Source of the DNA: Actinomycetota bacterium
GTDB taxonomy: Bacteria > Actinomycetota > CADDZG01 > JAHWKV01
Assembly (NCBI GenBank): GCA_030447305.1
Contig: JAUJPC010000002.1
Location: forward strand, 252,815 to 316,814
Direction of reading: 5' to 3'
DNA length: 64,000 nt
Shown: one piece after another, positions 62,074 to 64,000 of the stretch
Layout: the number at the start of each line of letters is the position of its first letter
Position numbering within the stretch: the stretch's first letter is position 1
The notes under the pieces: generated by a model
The model's input: the letters and a program-made list of their open reading frames with translations, nothing else
Told to the model about the DNA's origin: nothing
The model's database searches: none
Translations under genes and position numbers: made by a program

Positions 62074-62994
62074 TCAGCTTTGCCCTCCTCCACAAGGGGG
62101 CAAACCCCCCGAAGGTCCGGTCAGCCTCGCGAAGGTGAGAAAACCGGTGTGGGCGATCATCCGATGGTCGGGGCGCACCGACTGCCCGTCGATGTGCCAG
62201 GTCCGGGTGAGGGTTTCCTGGCTCCACACGGAAGTCCAGCGCTCGTCCAGCTCCAACTCCAGGGTGAGCTTTTGGACCTGCAGGATAGTGGGGAGGAAGC
62301 ACGCCAGGATGCCCCCCGGCCTGAGGGACCCCTTTATCTGTGGCAGGGCCCGCCACGGTTCCGGAAGATCCAACACCGCCCGGTCCACCTCCGTCTCGTC
62401 GATAGTTTCGTAGATGCTTGCCATCCGGACCTGCAGGTTCTCGACCTTTCCCAGGAACTCCGCGATGTTGGTCAGCGCCCGCTCGGCGAAGTCCTCACGC
62501 TGCTCGTAGGCGATCACCTCACCTTCGGGTCCTACGGCTCTAAGCAGTGCCATGGTCATGGCCCCTGAACCGATTCCCGCCTCCAGGACTCGAGCCCCGG
62601 GGTAGAGGTCGGCCTGCATCAGAAGTATGGCCACGTCCTTGGGGTAGATGACCTGAGCGCCCCGGGGCATCTTTAGGACGTAGTCGGCGTAGGTTGGGCG
62701 GAACACAGTCATCGTCTCGGCGCCGGTGGAGACCACCCGGCTGCCGTCGGGCAGGCCGATTATGGCGTCGTGGCGAACGATCCCGCGGTGGAAGTGGAAC
62801 GATGCGCCCGAGCGCAAGGTCACCAGGTACCGCCGGCCGCGGCGGTCCGTCAGCAGGGCCTTGTCGCCGGGCTGGAAGATCACGGGACCAAGCGGTTCAC
62901 GGATATCATGTCGGGCGATCTTAGCCGGAGGTTCCGGCACCCGCGACGCTGGCATTCCGGAGCGGCTACCAAGGCCCTCCACGTAGGGGTCCAT
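62074..62994 (-). CDS. trmI: tRNA (adenine-58-N1)-methyltransferase TrmI
   Basis: A protein of about 306 residues that methylates A58 in the T-loop. It shows GDKALLTDRRGRRYLVTLRS, the SAM motif ARVLEAGIGSGAMTMALLRA and a later LDLPEPWRALPQIKGSLRPG. This family is generally adjacent to the ARC gene in actinobacteria. The start is uncertain; ATG 62994 is chosen but ATG 62955 or GTG 63054 upstream are possible. Confidence 0.9.
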   Translation of the reverse strand: MDPYVEGLGSRSGMPASRVPEPPAKIARHDIREPLGPVIFQPGDKALLTDRRGRRYLVTLRSGASFHFHRGIVRHDAIIGLPDGSRVVSTGAETMTVFRPTYADYVLKMPRGAQVIYPKDVAILLMQADLYPGARVLEAGIGSGAMTMALLRAVGPEGEVIAYEQREDFAERALTNIAEFLGKVENLQVRMASIYETIDETEVDRAVLDLPEPWRALPQIKGSLRPGGILACFLPTILQVQKLTLELELDERWTSVWSQETLTRTWHIDGQSVRPDHRMIAHTGFLTFARLTGPSGGLPPCGGGQS

Positions 62995-63140
62995 GTGGCC
63001 GGGGAAGCTTATTCGTTTACTGAGCTGCGCCGTTCTGTAACTCGGTCTTAACAATTAGGCAAAGGGGTCGAAACATTGTGCTTTTAAGGTCAGATTCGGC
63101 TGGAGACTTTGTTAGCGTTGGCCCACGACGCGACAGTGCG

Positions 63141-63156
63141 ATAACACTTTAGAAAC
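63141..63156 (+). promoter_or_regulatory. Putative GlnR box upstream of glnA
   Basis: ATAAC-ACTTTA-GAAAC matches the GlnR a/b half-site pattern gTnAC-n6-GAAAC except for the first base, and lies 36 bases before the glnA ATG. GlnR is the main nitrogen regulator in actinobacteria. No second half-site was seen. Confidence 0.5.
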
Positions 63157-63191
63157 ACTTTTCCAATTTCTCAAAAGAGGAGGACGCATAG

Positions 63192-64000
63192 ATGCCGCAT
63201 GTGGACATGCAAGACGCCAAGCAGGTTCTTGAGCTCATCGGAAGGGAAGGCATCGAGCTGGTCGACATCCGTTTCTGCGACCTTCCTGGGCTCATGCAGC
63301 ACTTCACCATGACCTCCGAGGGCCTCGACGAGGACACCTTCAAGGAGGGGTTCGGCTTCGACGGATCGTCCATCCGGGGTTTTCAGAAGATTCACGAGTC
63401 CGACATGATCCTGTTCCCCGACCCTACGACCGCCTTCATCGACCCATTTATGAAGGAAAGGACGCTGGTGATGAACTGCTTCATCGGTGACCCGGTTACC
63501 CGCGAGTCCTACTCCCGGGATCCCCGCTACGTCGCCAAGAAGGCGGAGGACTACCTCACCGCGAGCGGTGTCGCCGACCAGTCGTTTTGGGGGCCCGAGG
63601 CTGAGTTTTACATCTTCGACGATGTCCGGTTCGACCAGACGCAGAATTCCGGTTACTACTTCTTGGACTCCGTCGAGGGCATCTGGAACTCGGGTGCCAT
63701 CACCGAGGGCGGCAACAAGGGGTACAAGCCCCGTTACAAGGAGGGTTACTTCCCGGTGCCCCCGATGGACCAGTACCAGGACCTCCGCTCCGACATGGTC
63801 CTGAACCTCCGTAAGGTCGGACTTGACATCGAGGTTCACCACCACGAGGTCGGTACGGCCGGGCAGGCGGAGATCGACCTGGGGTTCGCTCCGCTGCTCA
63901 AGATGGCGGATGCGCTGATGCTCTACAAGTACATCGTCAAGGGCACGGGTATGGCGGCCGGCAAGACCATCACCTTTATGCCCAAGCCGATCTTCCAGGA
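63192..64000 (+). CDS. glnA: Glutamine synthetase type I, GlnA (cut by right edge)
   Basis: The first 269 codons of glutamine synthetase, which makes glutamine from glutamate and ammonia using ATP. Typical segments are EGIELVDIRFCDLPGLMQHF, GFDGSSIRGFQKIHESDMIL, FWGPEAEFYIFDDVRFD and EVHHHEVGTAGQAEIDLGF. The gene continues beyond the window; the adenylylation Tyr site and catalytic end are not seen. ATG 63192 with GAGGAGGA about 9 bases upstream. Divergent from trmI and the proteasome operon; a GlnR-like site lies in between. Confidence 0.95.
   Translation, partial: MPHVDMQDAKQVLELIGREGIELVDIRFCDLPGLMQHFTMTSEGLDEDTFKEGFGFDGSSIRGFQKIHESDMILFPDPTTAFIDPFMKERTLVMNCFIGDPVTRESYSRDPRYVAKKAEDYLTASGVADQSFWGPEAEFYIFDDVRFDQTQNSGYYFLDSVEGIWNSGAITEGGNKGYKPRYKEGYFPVPPMDQYQDLRSDMVLNLRKVGLDIEVHHHEVGTAGQAEIDLGFAPLLKMADALMLYKYIVKGTGMAAGKTITFMPKPIFQ

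Overview
This GC-rich window comes from an actinobacterium (phylum Actinomycetota). The evidence is a complete Pup-proteasome locus (pup, dop, arc/mpa, prcB, prcA, pafA, pafB, pafC), the ergothioneine genes egtABCD, a PimB-like glycosyltransferase, a SigA/HrdB-family sigma factor, DUF3052 and a probable GlnR box before glnA. Gene order does not match mycobacteria or Streptomyces, and GTG and TTG starts are frequent, so an early-branching or uncultured lineage is likely. I saw no rRNA, tRNA, CRISPR array, transposase or prophage gene.

Layout. 1-7334: end of a cyclase-type protein, a two-domain cupredoxin lipoprotein, two tandem paralogous sensor kinases, two response regulators and a DUF427 protein. 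7343-13272: a minus-strand run of an ABC exporter, a frameshifted membrane gene, a sigma-like factor, an unknown protein and a Rad50/SbcC-like ATPase, the last three translationally coupled. 13390-21153: VanW protein, small membrane proteins, ferritin, a 3D-domain exported protein behind a hairpin-rich leader, a GNAT enzyme with a tandemly repeated 3' end, a DUF218 protein, an Fpg/Nei glycosylase and an MFS transporter. 21140-26596: thiI, primary-type sigma factor, cold-shock gene with long leader and terminator, DUF6578-like protein, acylphosphatase and a Ser/Thr kinase with a proline-rich tail.

26889-30893 is a SUF Fe-S assembly operon (sufB, sufD, Rieske ferredoxin, sufC). 31043-35345 encodes ergothioneine synthesis. 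35520-39460 holds two exported unknowns and metE. 39502-43590 holds an L,D-transpeptidase, a cupredoxin remnant, a YdbS/YdbT-like membrane pair, a frameshifted small gene and DUF3052. 43600-49544 holds transketolase, an unlisted 51-residue protein with a strong terminator, GNAT, aquaporin, glycosyltransferase, RidA and a DUF5679 zinc-ribbon protein. 49548-62994 is the proteasome/pupylation region, interrupted by DUF3866 and a broken DUF2339 gene. The window ends inside glnA.

Working together: Pup (ending GGE, so already ligation-competent) is attached by PafA, removed by Dop, and substrates are unfolded by ARC into PrcAB; PafBC is the neighbouring DNA-damage regulator pair. Ferritin, SUF, ergothioneine, RidA and the proteasome suggest strong investment in oxidative-stress and iron handling. 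At least four reading-frame breaks, three of them next to G/C homopolymers, raise the question of assembly indels versus real decay. The most novel-looking items are the sigma/unknown/Rad50-like operon, the structured leader at 16450-16672, and the unlisted 51-residue protein at 45597-45752.
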